Part shown: in pieces, positions 33,766 to 41,524 of the stretch | Layout: the number at the start of each line of letters is the position of its first letter | Numbering within the stretch: the stretch's first letter is position 1 | From: Butyrivibrio hungatei | GTDB lineage: Bacteria; Bacillota; Clostridia; Lachnospirales; Lachnospiraceae | Assembly: GCF_900101605.1 (NCBI RefSeq) | Contig: NZ_FMUR01000008.1 | Coordinates: 62,001 to 126,000, forward strand | Direction: 5' to 3' | DNA length: 64,000 bases | Notes under the pieces: model-generated | What the model was told of the DNA's origin: nothing | Databases searched by the model: none | What the model saw: only the letters and a program-made list of their open reading frames with translations | Position numbers and translations under genes: made by a program

Positions 33766-35535
33766 CTACTCAACGTCAGCCAACGCCGCTGCTCCTTCTT
33801 CGCCGGTACGAATCTTTACGACGTTTTCAAGGCTGTAAACGAAGATCTTTCCATCTCCGATGTGGCCGGTATAAAGAGTCTTTTTAGCAGCTTCAATTAC
33901 ATCTTCAACAGGAATCTTGCTGATAACCACTTCCAACTTGATCTTAGGAAGGAGGGTTGCGTCCATCTCAACTCCGCGATACATATCGCCTGAGCCTTTC
34001 TGGATGCCGCAACCCATGACTTGTGTAACAGTCATCCCGGTTACGCCGAGTTCGTTCATCGCACGTCTCAGTTTGTCGTAGCGGGACAACTTAGCGATAA
34101 TAACAACTTTATGAATTCCTGATTCTGTATGTACAGGTGCTGTAACAACAGGCACCGAAGCTTTCTTCTGTATTTCTGAAGCCTCTTCGTAAGAACTTAC
34201 TCCGAGGTCTGTATTTTCGTTAACTGACATATTCAAGGTGTTTGAAACATCCATGATGGCAAATCCTGAATATGCTGATGCAAGTCCATGCTCTGTGGAG
34301 TCAAGTCCGAGGATTTCTTCTTCCTCTGTAACTCTGAGTCCCATAATCTTCTTAATAGCAAGGAAAGTAATTGTAATAGTTACTGCTGTCCAAGCTGCTG
34401 TGCAGATCATACCGATGAACTGTAATCCAAGGAGCTTGAATCCGCCGCCGTAGAAAAGACCTACAAGCTCATTTCCTGCTGAGTCGGCGATTGAATAACC
34501 GGGTGCTGTATTTGTTGCAAAAAGACCTACAGCAAGTGTTCCCCAGATACCGTTTAAGCAATGTACTGCAACTGCTCCGACGGGATCGTCTACGTGAAGC
34601 TTATAATCAAGGAACCAAACACCGAAGCAAACAAGAAGTCCGGCAACGATTCCGATGATGATCGAACCAAAAGCATCTGTTACATCACAAGGAGCTGTGA
34701 TAGCTACAAGACCTGCAAGTGATGCGTTGAGACACATTGAAACATCAGGCTTGCCATATTTTACCCATGTGAAGATCATGCATGTTACTGTTGCAAGTGC
34801 AGGTGCGATTGTTGTTGTTACAAATACCGATCCGAGCTGATCGATTGAAGTACAAGCTGCTCCGTTGAATCCGTACCATCCAAGCCAAAGGATGAATACA
34901 CCAAGTGATGCAGCTACAAGGTTGTGACCGGGGAAAGCATTTACTTTTGTAACTTTTCCGCTCTTGTCTTTTTCAAACTTACCGATTCGGGGTCCAAGGA
35001 TTGCTGCACCGATAAGTGCTGAAATACCACCTACCATGTGAATGCAGTTGGAACCTGCGAAATCGTGGAAGCCCATCTGCGAAAGGAAGCCGCCGCCCCA
35101 TGTCCAGTGTGCTTCAATAGGATAGATAACTGCTGAAATGACTGCCGAGTACACACAATATGATAAGAACTTAGTTCTCTCAGCCATCGATCCTGAAACG
35201 ATTGTTGCTGTAGTAGCACAGAAAACAAGGTTAAATACAAAGTTGGACCAATCAAAGTTTGCATAGTTTGTAAAAATGTCAAATCCGGGTTTTCCGATGA
35301 TTCCGACCATATCCTCACCGAGGAAAAGTCCAAATCCGATTAAGATGAAAACTACGGTTCCTATACAAAAGTCCATAAGGTTCTTCATTATGATGTTTCC
35401 GGTATTCTTGGCTCTTGTAAAACCGGCCTCGCACATTGCAAATCCGGCCTGCATCCAGAATACTAATGCTGCTCCAATGAGGAACCAGACACCGAAGACA
35501 CTACTGTCTATTGCACTTAAGATTTCTTCACTCAT
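33766..35535 (-). CDS. amt: ammonium transporter fused to a PII signalling domain
   Basis: A 589-residue fusion. Residues 1 to about 410 are an 11-helix Amt/Rh channel with MQAGFAMCEAGF, HWTWGGG and DFAGSNCIHMVGG (one of the conserved pore His). After a linker of about 60 residues, residues 474-589 are a complete PII (GlnB/GlnK) domain: KVVIIAKLSRYDKLRRAMNE, GCGIQKGSGDMYRGVEMD and the ATP/2-oxoglutarate site GHIGDGKIFVY. PII normally is a separate trimer that plugs AmtB through its T-loop. Here the T-loop lacks the modified Tyr51 of enteric PII (RGAEY is RGVEM), so control is probably by ligand alone. GAGAGGAG precedes the ATG. Confidence 0.95.
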   Translation of the reverse strand: MSEEILSAIDSSVFGVWFLIGAALVFWMQAGFAMCEAGFTRAKNTGNIIMKNLMDFCIGTVVFILIGFGLFLGEDMVGIIGKPGFDIFTNYANFDWSNFVFNLVFCATTATIVSGSMAERTKFLSYCVYSAVISAVIYPIEAHWTWGGGFLSQMGFHDFAGSNCIHMVGGISALIGAAILGPRIGKFEKDKSGKVTKVNAFPGHNLVAASLGVFILWLGWYGFNGAACTSIDQLGSVFVTTTIAPALATVTCMIFTWVKYGKPDVSMCLNASLAGLVAITAPCDVTDAFGSIIIGIVAGLLVCFGVWFLDYKLHVDDPVGAVAVHCLNGIWGTLAVGLFATNTAPGYSIADSAGNELVGLFYGGGFKLLGLQFIGMICTAAWTAVTITITFLAIKKIMGLRVTEEEEILGLDSTEHGLASAYSGFAIMDVSNTLNMSVNENTDLGVSSYEEASEIQKKASVPVVTAPVHTESGIHKVVIIAKLSRYDKLRRAMNELGVTGMTVTQVMGCGIQKGSGDMYRGVEMDATLLPKIKLEVVISKIPVEDVIEAAKKTLYTGHIGDGKIFVYSLENVVKIRTGEEGAAALADVE

Positions 35536-35594
35536 ACAATTTCTCCTCTCCCTTTTTGTTCAAAATCTATTTCGTTTTTGAACAAAAAACAACA

Positions 35595-35636
35595 GGACAT
35601 CAGCCATCTACTAATACCGTAGAAGGTTGATGCCCC
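35595..35636 (-). promoter_or_regulatory. attenuator-like hairpin in the amt leader
   Basis: On the minus strand GGGGCATCAACCTTCTAC and GTAGATGGCTGATGTCC pair imperfectly around a 7-base loop and are followed by TGTTGTTTTTTG, about 60 bases before the amt ATG. This is the form of an intrinsic terminator placed inside a leader. A regulator or ligand cannot be named. Confidence 0.5.
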
Positions 35637-35716
35637 ATTGCATCAGAATTGATATTATTTTTTATTTATAAATCGCTTCTGTGAAAAACCGCCTCATTCC
35701 TCGATTTTTCAACGAT

Positions 35717-35755
35717 TCCACAAATATTCTTTAATCCACGAATACTTGTATACAA
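35717..35755. promoter_or_regulatory. direct repeats and palindrome upstream of amt
   Basis: TCCACAAATA (35717-35726) and TCCACGAATA (35735-35744) lie 18 bases apart, next to the palindrome TTGTATACAA (35746-35755). The placement below the -10 boxes fits an operator or a leader element for nitrogen control; this is inference. Confidence 0.4.
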
Positions 35756-35831
35756 CCGAGATTATAATACTCCGGAAATATTATACCGATTGCATCAGGG
35801 CATAAACACACAGTTACAGCCCGAAAAACAG

Positions 35832-35863
35832 AAAAAGCGCCTTAGAGTTATTCTCTAAGACGC
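35832..35863 (-). terminator. terminator after the HNH/pyrophosphohydrolase pair
   Basis: On the minus strand GCGtCTTAGAG and CTCTAAGgCGC pair around AATAA, then TTTTTCTGTTTTT. It separates that operon from amt. Confidence 0.8.
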
Positions 35864-35935
35864 CCTTGTCTTTATGTTTTATAATTCTACTCTCACATAT
35901 ATGAGTTGTCAAGCAAAAATTTTTCTAAATTCGAA

Positions 35936-35965
35936 TGGTCTCTTGGGGACGGGGTTTGTGGACCA
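35936..35965 (+). repeat. dispersed GGTCTC...GACCA repeat, copy 5
   Basis: TGGTCTCTTGGGGACGGGG then TTTGTGGACCA. It lies 8 bases after the stop of the pyrophosphohydrolase gene as read on the minus strand. The adjoining 30 bases also match the flank of the degenerate copy at 39511. Confidence 0.8.
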
Positions 35966-35973
35966 TTTTGCCA

Positions 35974-36291
35974 CTACTCATAAACGGTTTTAAGAAAAAT
36001 CTTTTCCTTAAACGCTCCTCTTTTTTCCGCCTTCTCTTTTCGCACAGATTCCAATTGCTCAAGCGTGTAGCCCCTGGCTTCAACGACAGCATAAATTACT
36101 TCCATTAAGTCCGCAAGTTCTTCTATGTTCTGATCTTTGTGATACTCATTTAGCTCCTCGTCCAATTTCGCATCAAGCATCGCCAAATAATCATCATCCG
36201 ACAAAATCTCTGTCTTGCATATTCTGCCGTCATTCTTTATAATCTCGGGAATCTTATCCCTGACAAGTTTATTGTGTGTTACTACAGCCAT
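35974..36291 (-). CDS. small NTP pyrophosphohydrolase (MazG/HisE-like fold)
   Basis: A 105-residue protein starting AVVTHNKLVRDKIPEIIKN, the usual opening of a small all-alpha pyrophosphohydrolase group. The metal-binding residues are in DEELNEY and EELADLMEVIYAV (ExxE...ExxD). It would cleave a nucleoside triphosphate to the monophosphate. Its first 23 bases overlap the end of the HNH nuclease gene, so the two are tightly coupled, which hints that the enzyme modulates nucleotides for, or detoxifies products of, the nuclease system. A dispersed repeat follows the stop. Confidence 0.8.
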   Translation of the reverse strand: MAVVTHNKLVRDKIPEIIKNDGRICKTEILSDDDYLAMLDAKLDEELNEYHKDQNIEELADLMEVIYAVVEARGYTLEQLESVRKEKAEKRGAFKEKIFLKTVYE

Positions 36292-37405
36292 TGTAAATCC
36301 ACTCCTTAAATCCCAGTGTCTGCGCCGACTCGTATACAGGCTTTATGATATGTTCAAGGCGCTCGATAAAAGCATTCCTGTTAAGTCCATCCGAATATAA
36401 CTGATTCCGTATCTCCTGATTATTAAGATGATACAGCGCTATCTTATTAAACTCACGCGCCACGATATCATTCTTTGCTTTCAGCTCATAAGCACGATAC
36501 TCAATGTCGCCAAGTGATCTAAAATACATATCCCAAGAAGGCAAAGAATTACTCTTACTACTATTGATTGACTTTGTTGTCGGATGAAGATTCCAAAGCT
36601 CATCATGTGCAACATACTGCCACGGCACAAAATGATCTACAGATATAATCTCGTCTGCCAAAGAAACATCACCATAAATATCTCTGAGCGAAGAATCTAT
36701 CTGCACAATAATCTTCCAATACTTCCTTACTCGCTCTATATCTCTTGAAGCAGGCGCCTCAATCTTATCCGCAATTCCCGGAACACTCGGATTCTTATTC
36801 TGCAAATACTGTATCAGCTTAAGTTGCGCCCAGCCGCGCAATATTTCTTTATGTTTAAAAAGATATTCCGACCACAAGCTGTTTATTTCAATTCGGGTAT
36901 CAAGTCCGCCTATCAGATCAAAATAGTATATCAACCTACGTTGCCGATTAATTTCATCCGTCAGGTTCTTCTTTGAACCGTTCCACATAGTTCTTTCTAT
37001 TTTTATCTCATCATAGAAAGGAACCTGCAAACGGTAAGGAACATTCAAAGTCAGATCCGCTTTGTATCTCGCAATGCTCTTATCCTCGGTAGTCTGCAAA
37101 AAAGCTATTATCTTCTCTCTTTTCTCCGAAGACATAAAACCATATTCATTATGAATATACTTAACCACTTCCTCGAGATTATCAGTTATCCCAAGCGGCC
37201 CCAGACGCAGGTGATATTCAGTCACCATATACCAGGCATCCGCGATCATCTCGTTAATAAGCTCATCAAAAGAAAACCTGTTATTCTTCCCATCCAGTTT
37301 CCGCAGTATCGCCTGAAACCAAAAGAACTTGTAACAGTTCGTAGTATTGTCAAAAAGCCTGCTCAAATGCCCAATATTCAATTCATCAGAATGTGGTAAC
37401 TGCAT
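36269..37405 (-). CDS. HNH endonuclease domain protein, probable defence gene
   Basis: A 378-residue protein. The C-terminal part has an HNH-type centre: EIISVDHFVPWQYVAHDELW followed by NLHPTTKSINSSKSN (about 265-305), matching the D-H...N...H/N order of HNH nucleases. The N-terminal 200 residues are helical and belong to no family I recognise (FWFQAILRKLDGKNNRFSFD, a segment common in this group). It overlaps the pyrophosphohydrolase gene by 23 bases. The pair opens the defence-like island. HNH nucleases cut DNA; target and trigger are unknown. The Shine-Dalgarno site is weak (GGGGCGCTCT). Confidence 0.75.
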   Translation of the reverse strand: MQLPHSDELNIGHLSRLFDNTTNCYKFFWFQAILRKLDGKNNRFSFDELINEMIADAWYMVTEYHLRLGPLGITDNLEEVVKYIHNEYGFMSSEKREKIIAFLQTTEDKSIARYKADLTLNVPYRLQVPFYDEIKIERTMWNGSKKNLTDEINRQRRLIYYFDLIGGLDTRIEINSLWSEYLFKHKEILRGWAQLKLIQYLQNKNPSVPGIADKIEAPASRDIERVRKYWKIIVQIDSSLRDIYGDVSLADEIISVDHFVPWQYVAHDELWNLHPTTKSINSSKSNSLPSWDMYFRSLGDIEYRAYELKAKNDIVAREFNKIALYHLNNQEIRNQLYSDGLNRNAFIERLEHIIKPVYESAQTLGFKEWIYNGCSNTQ

Positions 37406-37491
37406 AGAGCGCCCCTATGAAATCACTGCCGGAATAAATTGTGATTGCAAGTGATGGAATATATGTATCAAACACTAACTTATCAGATTTA

Positions 37492-38241
37492 TCATTTTTC
37501 TAAAAATATATATCTACCTTTTCGTAGGGATTTTTCAACATCTAAAATCTTTATTGGCACTCCATTGTAATCATATTCATAATTCAAAGGAAGAGCATTT
37601 ATATTATAAGACCTGTAACCTACTTTTGTTTTCATTAAAAGCAATTTACTATTTATATTATTTTTTATAAAATCAGAAACTTCGTTTGTTAAGCCATGTC
37701 CCAAAATAACTCCACACAAATCACCATCTTTAAATTGTAAATACTTCTTTGATGATTTCGTGATCATTCTCCACTCCTTTTCGTAGCTCCATCTTATCTC
37801 TTTCTTATAAAAACTATTTCTAATAAGTTTTGTTAACGCCCTATCTGATTTAACATATTCCTCTTCTCGTTCTTGACAATACTCAACTTCCCCAATTTCT
37901 CCAAATACCCCTTTTGTAGAAAAGCACAGGCATACACCTTTATATCCATTTGCATAATGTGCCCAAAGTTGAGGATTATTCCACTGTTCTGATAATGATA
38001 AAACTTTAAATTTCTCTTTTTTATCCTTGATAAACATATCTTCCTCATCTGCAGCCAAGGACATCGAATATCCTGCATATGCATCAGTAGAAATACTAAT
38101 TATCTGCCCTTCTAACGGATCATTAAGCTGATTATATGTTGGAAGAAAAATTCTATTATTATTTATTATATCCAATAGTCTTATAAGGTCAGTAATTGAG
38201 CTTACTCCCTTATATTTGTATATAAAACTGGGTTTCTCCAT
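37492..38241 (-). CDS. DUF2971 family protein
   Basis: A 249-residue soluble protein with the marks of DUF2971: YKYKG at the start, RIFLPTYNQLNDPLEG, LWAHYANGYKGVCLCFS, RWSYEKEWRMI and a C-terminal beta region. The biochemical activity of the family is unknown; members are frequent in defence islands and near toxins. The frame begins seven codons earlier, but GAGGATAATGAA points to the ATG at 38241. The GTPase gene lies about 60 bases downstream on the same strand. Confidence 0.8.
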   Translation of the reverse strand: MEKPSFIYKYKGVSSITDLIRLLDIINNNRIFLPTYNQLNDPLEGQIISISTDAYAGYSMSLAADEEDMFIKDKKEKFKVLSLSEQWNNPQLWAHYANGYKGVCLCFSTKGVFGEIGEVEYCQEREEEYVKSDRALTKLIRNSFYKKEIRWSYEKEWRMITKSSKKYLQFKDGDLCGVILGHGLTNEVSDFIKNNINSKLLLMKTKVGYRSYNINALPLNYEYDYNGVPIKILDVEKSLRKGRYIFLEK

Positions 38242-38297
38242 TTCATTATCCTCTATAAGCATTGCGCATGTTATTTTGCAAATGCAATATCAATTAT

Positions 38298-39443
38298 TTA
38301 TTGTTTTCTGAACGCATTCTTTATTGCCTCTACAATCTGCTTCTTATCAGCTCCATCAGAGATTTCTTCCAAAACTTTTGTAAGTTTTGTAATAAAACTT
38401 TTGGCAAATTTAGATTCAATAAACTTTGTAATCCAATCAATATCATCAAGCGTTTTGTTTCCTAAATATACTTGTTCAAAAGCATAAATTGTCCCTTCTC
38501 CTATTGCCGCAACAAAACCTCCTGCTATAACTGCATTAACAACGCTTGCCGCAAGATTTAAGCCCGGAATTGCTTTCAAAGCAATTATTGCGTTTCTTGC
38601 AACTGCACTCACCGTGCCAACTTCAATGATAATACTGATAAACTTCTTACTTCTCTCATCCTTCTTTATTCCATAAATCGAAGCTATTGCATTTACTTCT
38701 GCAATTTCAGTTGGTGATAAAATCATTGCGTCTGGGAACGGAATAGGAACTGCTCCGACAACTACTCCCGCAGTAGTCGCTACTCCAACAACAGACTGCG
38801 CCATCAATCTCCTGCGCTGTAATTTATATGAATTGACATCATTAATTGCTGCCTTTTTTCCATCAGGTAACAATGCAACTGTCTTCTCTATAAGTTCCGG
38901 TATTCCATACGGTGCAGCAAAAGCGTCATCATTAAGCACATATGTTGCTGCAACAACCGGAATGATCTCACGAAGATTTGCTCCTGCTTTTTTCTGCCTG
39001 TAAAATACCTTTTTAACCAATTCAATATTCTGATCACGTTCCGGCACAGAATACGATTTTGTAATAACAACAATAATCGGAACTGATTTCCAAATACTTG
39101 TTGCTCTCATAAGATTTTTGATAGTATCATCAAATAGTTTACTGGAAGTTCCATCAATGCAGAACCAAATCACATTAATATTATGATCCTCATCCGTAAC
39201 ACTCTGCTTAGACCATTTCTGTACTTCCTGAATAACCTTCATTTTCTTGATAAAAGATGGTTCAAATCTCGCTGTATCTACAAGCCTCAAACCAATCTCT
39301 TCGTTCAAATATATATGTATATTCTTTGTAGTTCCCTCATACCCAATTCCGGTTTCTGCATCTTCTGTTCCGATAACCGCATTTATCAGTGTCGACTTGC
39401 CAACACCTGAATTGCCTATAACCAGAACATTTCCCATCTCCAT
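38298..39443 (-). CDS. Era-like GTPase with C-terminal DUF697 region
   Basis: A 381-residue protein. The GTPase domain (1 to about 185) has the P-loop GNSGVGKST, the switch region GYEGTTKN, LVDTARF at the place of DxxG, and TKSY at the place of NKxD. The last two deviate, so nucleotide specificity may be altered. The C-terminal half has VGAVPIPFPDAMILSPTEIA, a DUF697-type segment with hydrophobic helices that probably touch the membrane (about 215-330). Such GTPases are linked to stress or defence but are poorly understood. GGAGG stands 8 bases before the ATG. Confidence 0.8.
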   Translation of the reverse strand: MEMGNVLVIGNSGVGKSTLINAVIGTEDAETGIGYEGTTKNIHIYLNEEIGLRLVDTARFEPSFIKKMKVIQEVQKWSKQSVTDEDHNINVIWFCIDGTSSKLFDDTIKNLMRATSIWKSVPIIVVITKSYSVPERDQNIELVKKVFYRQKKAGANLREIIPVVAATYVLNDDAFAAPYGIPELIEKTVALLPDGKKAAINDVNSYKLQRRRLMAQSVVGVATTAGVVVGAVPIPFPDAMILSPTEIAEVNAIASIYGIKKDERSKKFISIIIEVGTVSAVARNAIIALKAIPGLNLAASVVNAVIAGGFVAAIGEGTIYAFEQVYLGNKTLDDIDWITKFIESKFAKSFITKLTKVLEEISDGADKKQIVEAIKNAFRKQ

Positions 39444-39510
39444 AAGTGAACCTCCAAATATGACAATGTAAAGGCTGTTTTATACTAATGTAAAAAACCA
39501 AGACTTAATA

Positions 39511-39537
39511 CTCCTAGTGAACAGGGTTTGTTGACCA
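39511..39537 (+). repeat. degenerate GACCA repeat, copy 6
   Basis: CTCCTAGTGAACAGGGTTTG then TTGACCA. The following bases (TTTTGCC[GA]CTACTCA[CT]AAACG) match the flank of copy 5, so both loci descend from one longer unit. Confidence 0.55.
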
Positions 39538-39561
39538 TTTTGCCGCTACTCACAAACGCTT

Positions 39562-40212
39562 TTACCAATCAATAACCTCAAAAAACTCTTCAATATTGCT
39601 ATTCCTTTTATTCACCGCTTCCTTATCATAATCTGTCTTCTTAATTTTTATATCAAAAATCTTTTTCTTGATCTCATATTTATTGGAAATCATTTTTTCC
39701 TGCTTCTTAATTGACTCAAGCAAGTTCATGTAAGACTTCTTCCCTGTATTAAGAAACTCATATACATCTTCATTTCGCTTAAAAGCAGAAATATCTTTAA
39801 ACTTCCAAGCATTGACAATATAATTCTTAGTATCCTGCCCCTTATATTCCGCATCATGTAAACAAGCTACATACTCAAAATCAGGGTTATCTGCGATCAA
39901 AAAATGCGGTGTATTTCCCTTCTTATTTTGTATCACGCAATACTCCAGCAGCTTCAAGAAGTTTTCCTGCTCACCGGGTATAGTTTTAATCCTGTCAGCA
40001 TCAACAATAATAAACTTAGCAAGATAATTGGTCTGCGCCTCTTTTCTAATCTGCTTCAAAAAATTAGAATATCCACCACCGTGCATATTAATAGGCTTTA
40101 GAACAAGTTCGACACCCTGCTTCTTACGCATCTTGTCAATGTAATTATACTCCGTATCACCTTCGCAAAAAATGGCATACCTTTTCTTTAGTATCCTCTC
40201 TTTTCTACTCAA
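39562..40212 (-). CDS. rloB: RloB family protein (AbiLii-like)
   Basis: A 216-residue protein of the RloB family. It has the TOPRIM-like start YAIFCEGDTEYNYI (Glu), FIIVDADRIK (DxD) and NPDFEYVACLHD. RloB proteins act with RloA ATPases; the lactococcal abortive-infection system AbiL is built from the same two families. The start codon is TTG at 40212, placed 8 bases after GGGAGG, and overlaps the rloA stop codon region by eight bases, so the two are coupled. It probably acts as the nuclease-like effector. Confidence 0.87.
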   Translation of the reverse strand: MSRKERILKKRYAIFCEGDTEYNYIDKMRKKQGVELVLKPINMHGGGYSNFLKQIRKEAQTNYLAKFIIVDADRIKTIPGEQENFLKLLEYCVIQNKKGNTPHFLIADNPDFEYVACLHDAEYKGQDTKNYIVNAWKFKDISAFKRNEDVYEFLNTGKKSYMNLLESIKKQEKMISNKYEIKKKIFDIKIKKTDYDKEAVNKRNSNIEEFFEVIDW

Positions 40213-41380
40213 AAGCCGTACCTCCCAATATTCCTTTCATATAAAACTCATATACCTTAGCAGTCTCATACCGCACTTCAGGAAAATCCGAAAGTGAATA
40301 CAGCTCAGAAGTAAGACTATCCTTACTCTTGGTAACAAAATAAATCTGTTCCTTCATATAAGTCTTGAGATTCAAATGCAGTACATTATGCGTAGAAAAG
40401 ATAAATTGCCCCTTGTGTTCCTCTCCATTAACAAAAGCAATCACTCTGTCTGAGAGTATAGGATTCAGTACCCTGTCCATCTCATCGGCAAATACAACCC
40501 TGTTCTCATAAACCACTCTGAAAATCTGAACAGCCCATGCAAAAAACTCCCTGACACCTGTAGAATCCTGCTGCAGTTCCCTACGAATTTCATTACCATC
40601 AGAATCTTTTCTGATAATCAGCGATTTACCGTAAGGTTTATCATTATCAACTTCAACCCCTGAAATACTGTAATCAACCATGCGGAAAATATCTATAAAA
40701 CGCGGATCGCGCATGACTTTGATATCTTCATCTTTATTAAAAGGATTTCCGTCATGATCTTCAGGAACAGCTCCCGGAAGCAAAACATTCTTGAACCAGC
40801 TTGTTGTCTCGCTCGCGTCTTCATTGCCAAGTAGCGCAAGCTTGCTTATGAAAAGTCCGTAACTGTTATTGCTGTTTTTCAAAGCAACATCCAGTTCCGA
40901 AACCTTCCCCTCTTTCTTCTCATATTTTCCGTCCTTATCTCTGCACACAGAAAAAAGACAAGAAAAAGCTCCTTTACGCTTGCTCTGCTTATATAGTGCT
41001 TCACTTGTAATTCCAATCGAATCAATTCCAAGGGAATACTTGTAGCATTTTCCCTGTTCTGATATAAAGCATATTTCAAATCTCTGCTCAGGATTCTTAT
41101 CAGTAAGATAACTGGAGACATTAACAAATGCACCAACCGACTGAACCTGCAAATTGTAATCTATCAGCGATTTCAAAAATTTAAGACTACCAATAAAATT
41201 AGACTTACCACCCGCATTTTCACCTACTATCACTGCAGTTTTCAAAAGATCGTAGCCCACATCCGAAGAAGTGTAATTGTCCGGATATCTAGTCTTCACC
41301 TTACTGTTAGGCGCTTCCATACTGAATTCACTCTCAACATTAAAAGAACAAAAATTATTGAACTTAAAACTTATCAGCAT
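40205..41380 (-). CDS. rloA: RloA-type AAA15 ATPase (AbiLi-like)
   Basis: A 391-residue ABC/SMC-like ATPase of the AAA15 group. It has FKFNNFCSFNVESEFSM at the start, Walker A GENAGGKSNF (about 52-61), Walker B with VVFADEMD and the switch FIFSTHNVLHL near the C-terminus. It partners with RloB in phage-defence modules where the ATPase senses infection and releases the effector. AGGAGATTAAAGG precedes the ATG. The gene pair has no restriction genes next to it, so it looks like a stand-alone AbiL/RloAB unit. Confidence 0.9.
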   Translation of the reverse strand: MLISFKFNNFCSFNVESEFSMEAPNSKVKTRYPDNYTSSDVGYDLLKTAVIVGENAGGKSNFIGSLKFLKSLIDYNLQVQSVGAFVNVSSYLTDKNPEQRFEICFISEQGKCYKYSLGIDSIGITSEALYKQSKRKGAFSCLFSVCRDKDGKYEKKEGKVSELDVALKNSNNSYGLFISKLALLGNEDASETTSWFKNVLLPGAVPEDHDGNPFNKDEDIKVMRDPRFIDIFRMVDYSISGVEVDNDKPYGKSLIIRKDSDGNEIRRELQQDSTGVREFFAWAVQIFRVVYENRVVFADEMDRVLNPILSDRVIAFVNGEEHKGQFIFSTHNVLHLNLKTYMKEQIYFVTKSKDSLTSELYSLSDFPEVRYETAKVYEFYMKGILGGTAFE

Positions 41381-41416
41381 CCTTTAATCTCCTTTTCGAT
41401 GCCTCTATTATAGCAC

Positions 41417-41462
41417 AAAAGTTTTTGCCTAAACCAGATTTTTGATTTAGGTAAAAACTTTT
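41417..41462 (-). terminator. terminator after the AIM24 gene
   Basis: On the minus strand AAAAGTTTTTACCTAAA pairs with TTTAGGCAAAAACTTTT across a 12-base loop. It separates AIM24 from rloA, although the T-run is part of the stem. Confidence 0.65.
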
Positions 41463-41524
41463 TAAGTTTTTTCATTATGAAGGCACCTAGTAAAACCAAA
41501 ATATCGTTTAGCAAAAACCGTCTT

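Larger units (their letters stand above)
35536..35973. other. amt leader and upstream intergenic region
   Basis: About 440 bases. Read toward amt (leftwards) it has the terminator of the upstream operon (35832-35863), two TATAAT boxes on the minus strand (35780-35785 and 35761-35766), the palindrome TTGTATACAA (35746-35755), two direct repeats TCCAC[GA]AATA (35735-35744 and 35717-35726) and an attenuator-like hairpin (35595-35636). No ORF was seen. Confidence 0.6.

Noticed and set aside
35536-35800. ANTAR-type antitermination target before amt
   Set aside because: The two hexaloop hairpins with A at loop position 1 and G at position 4 were not found; the loops seen are 5 and 7 bases.
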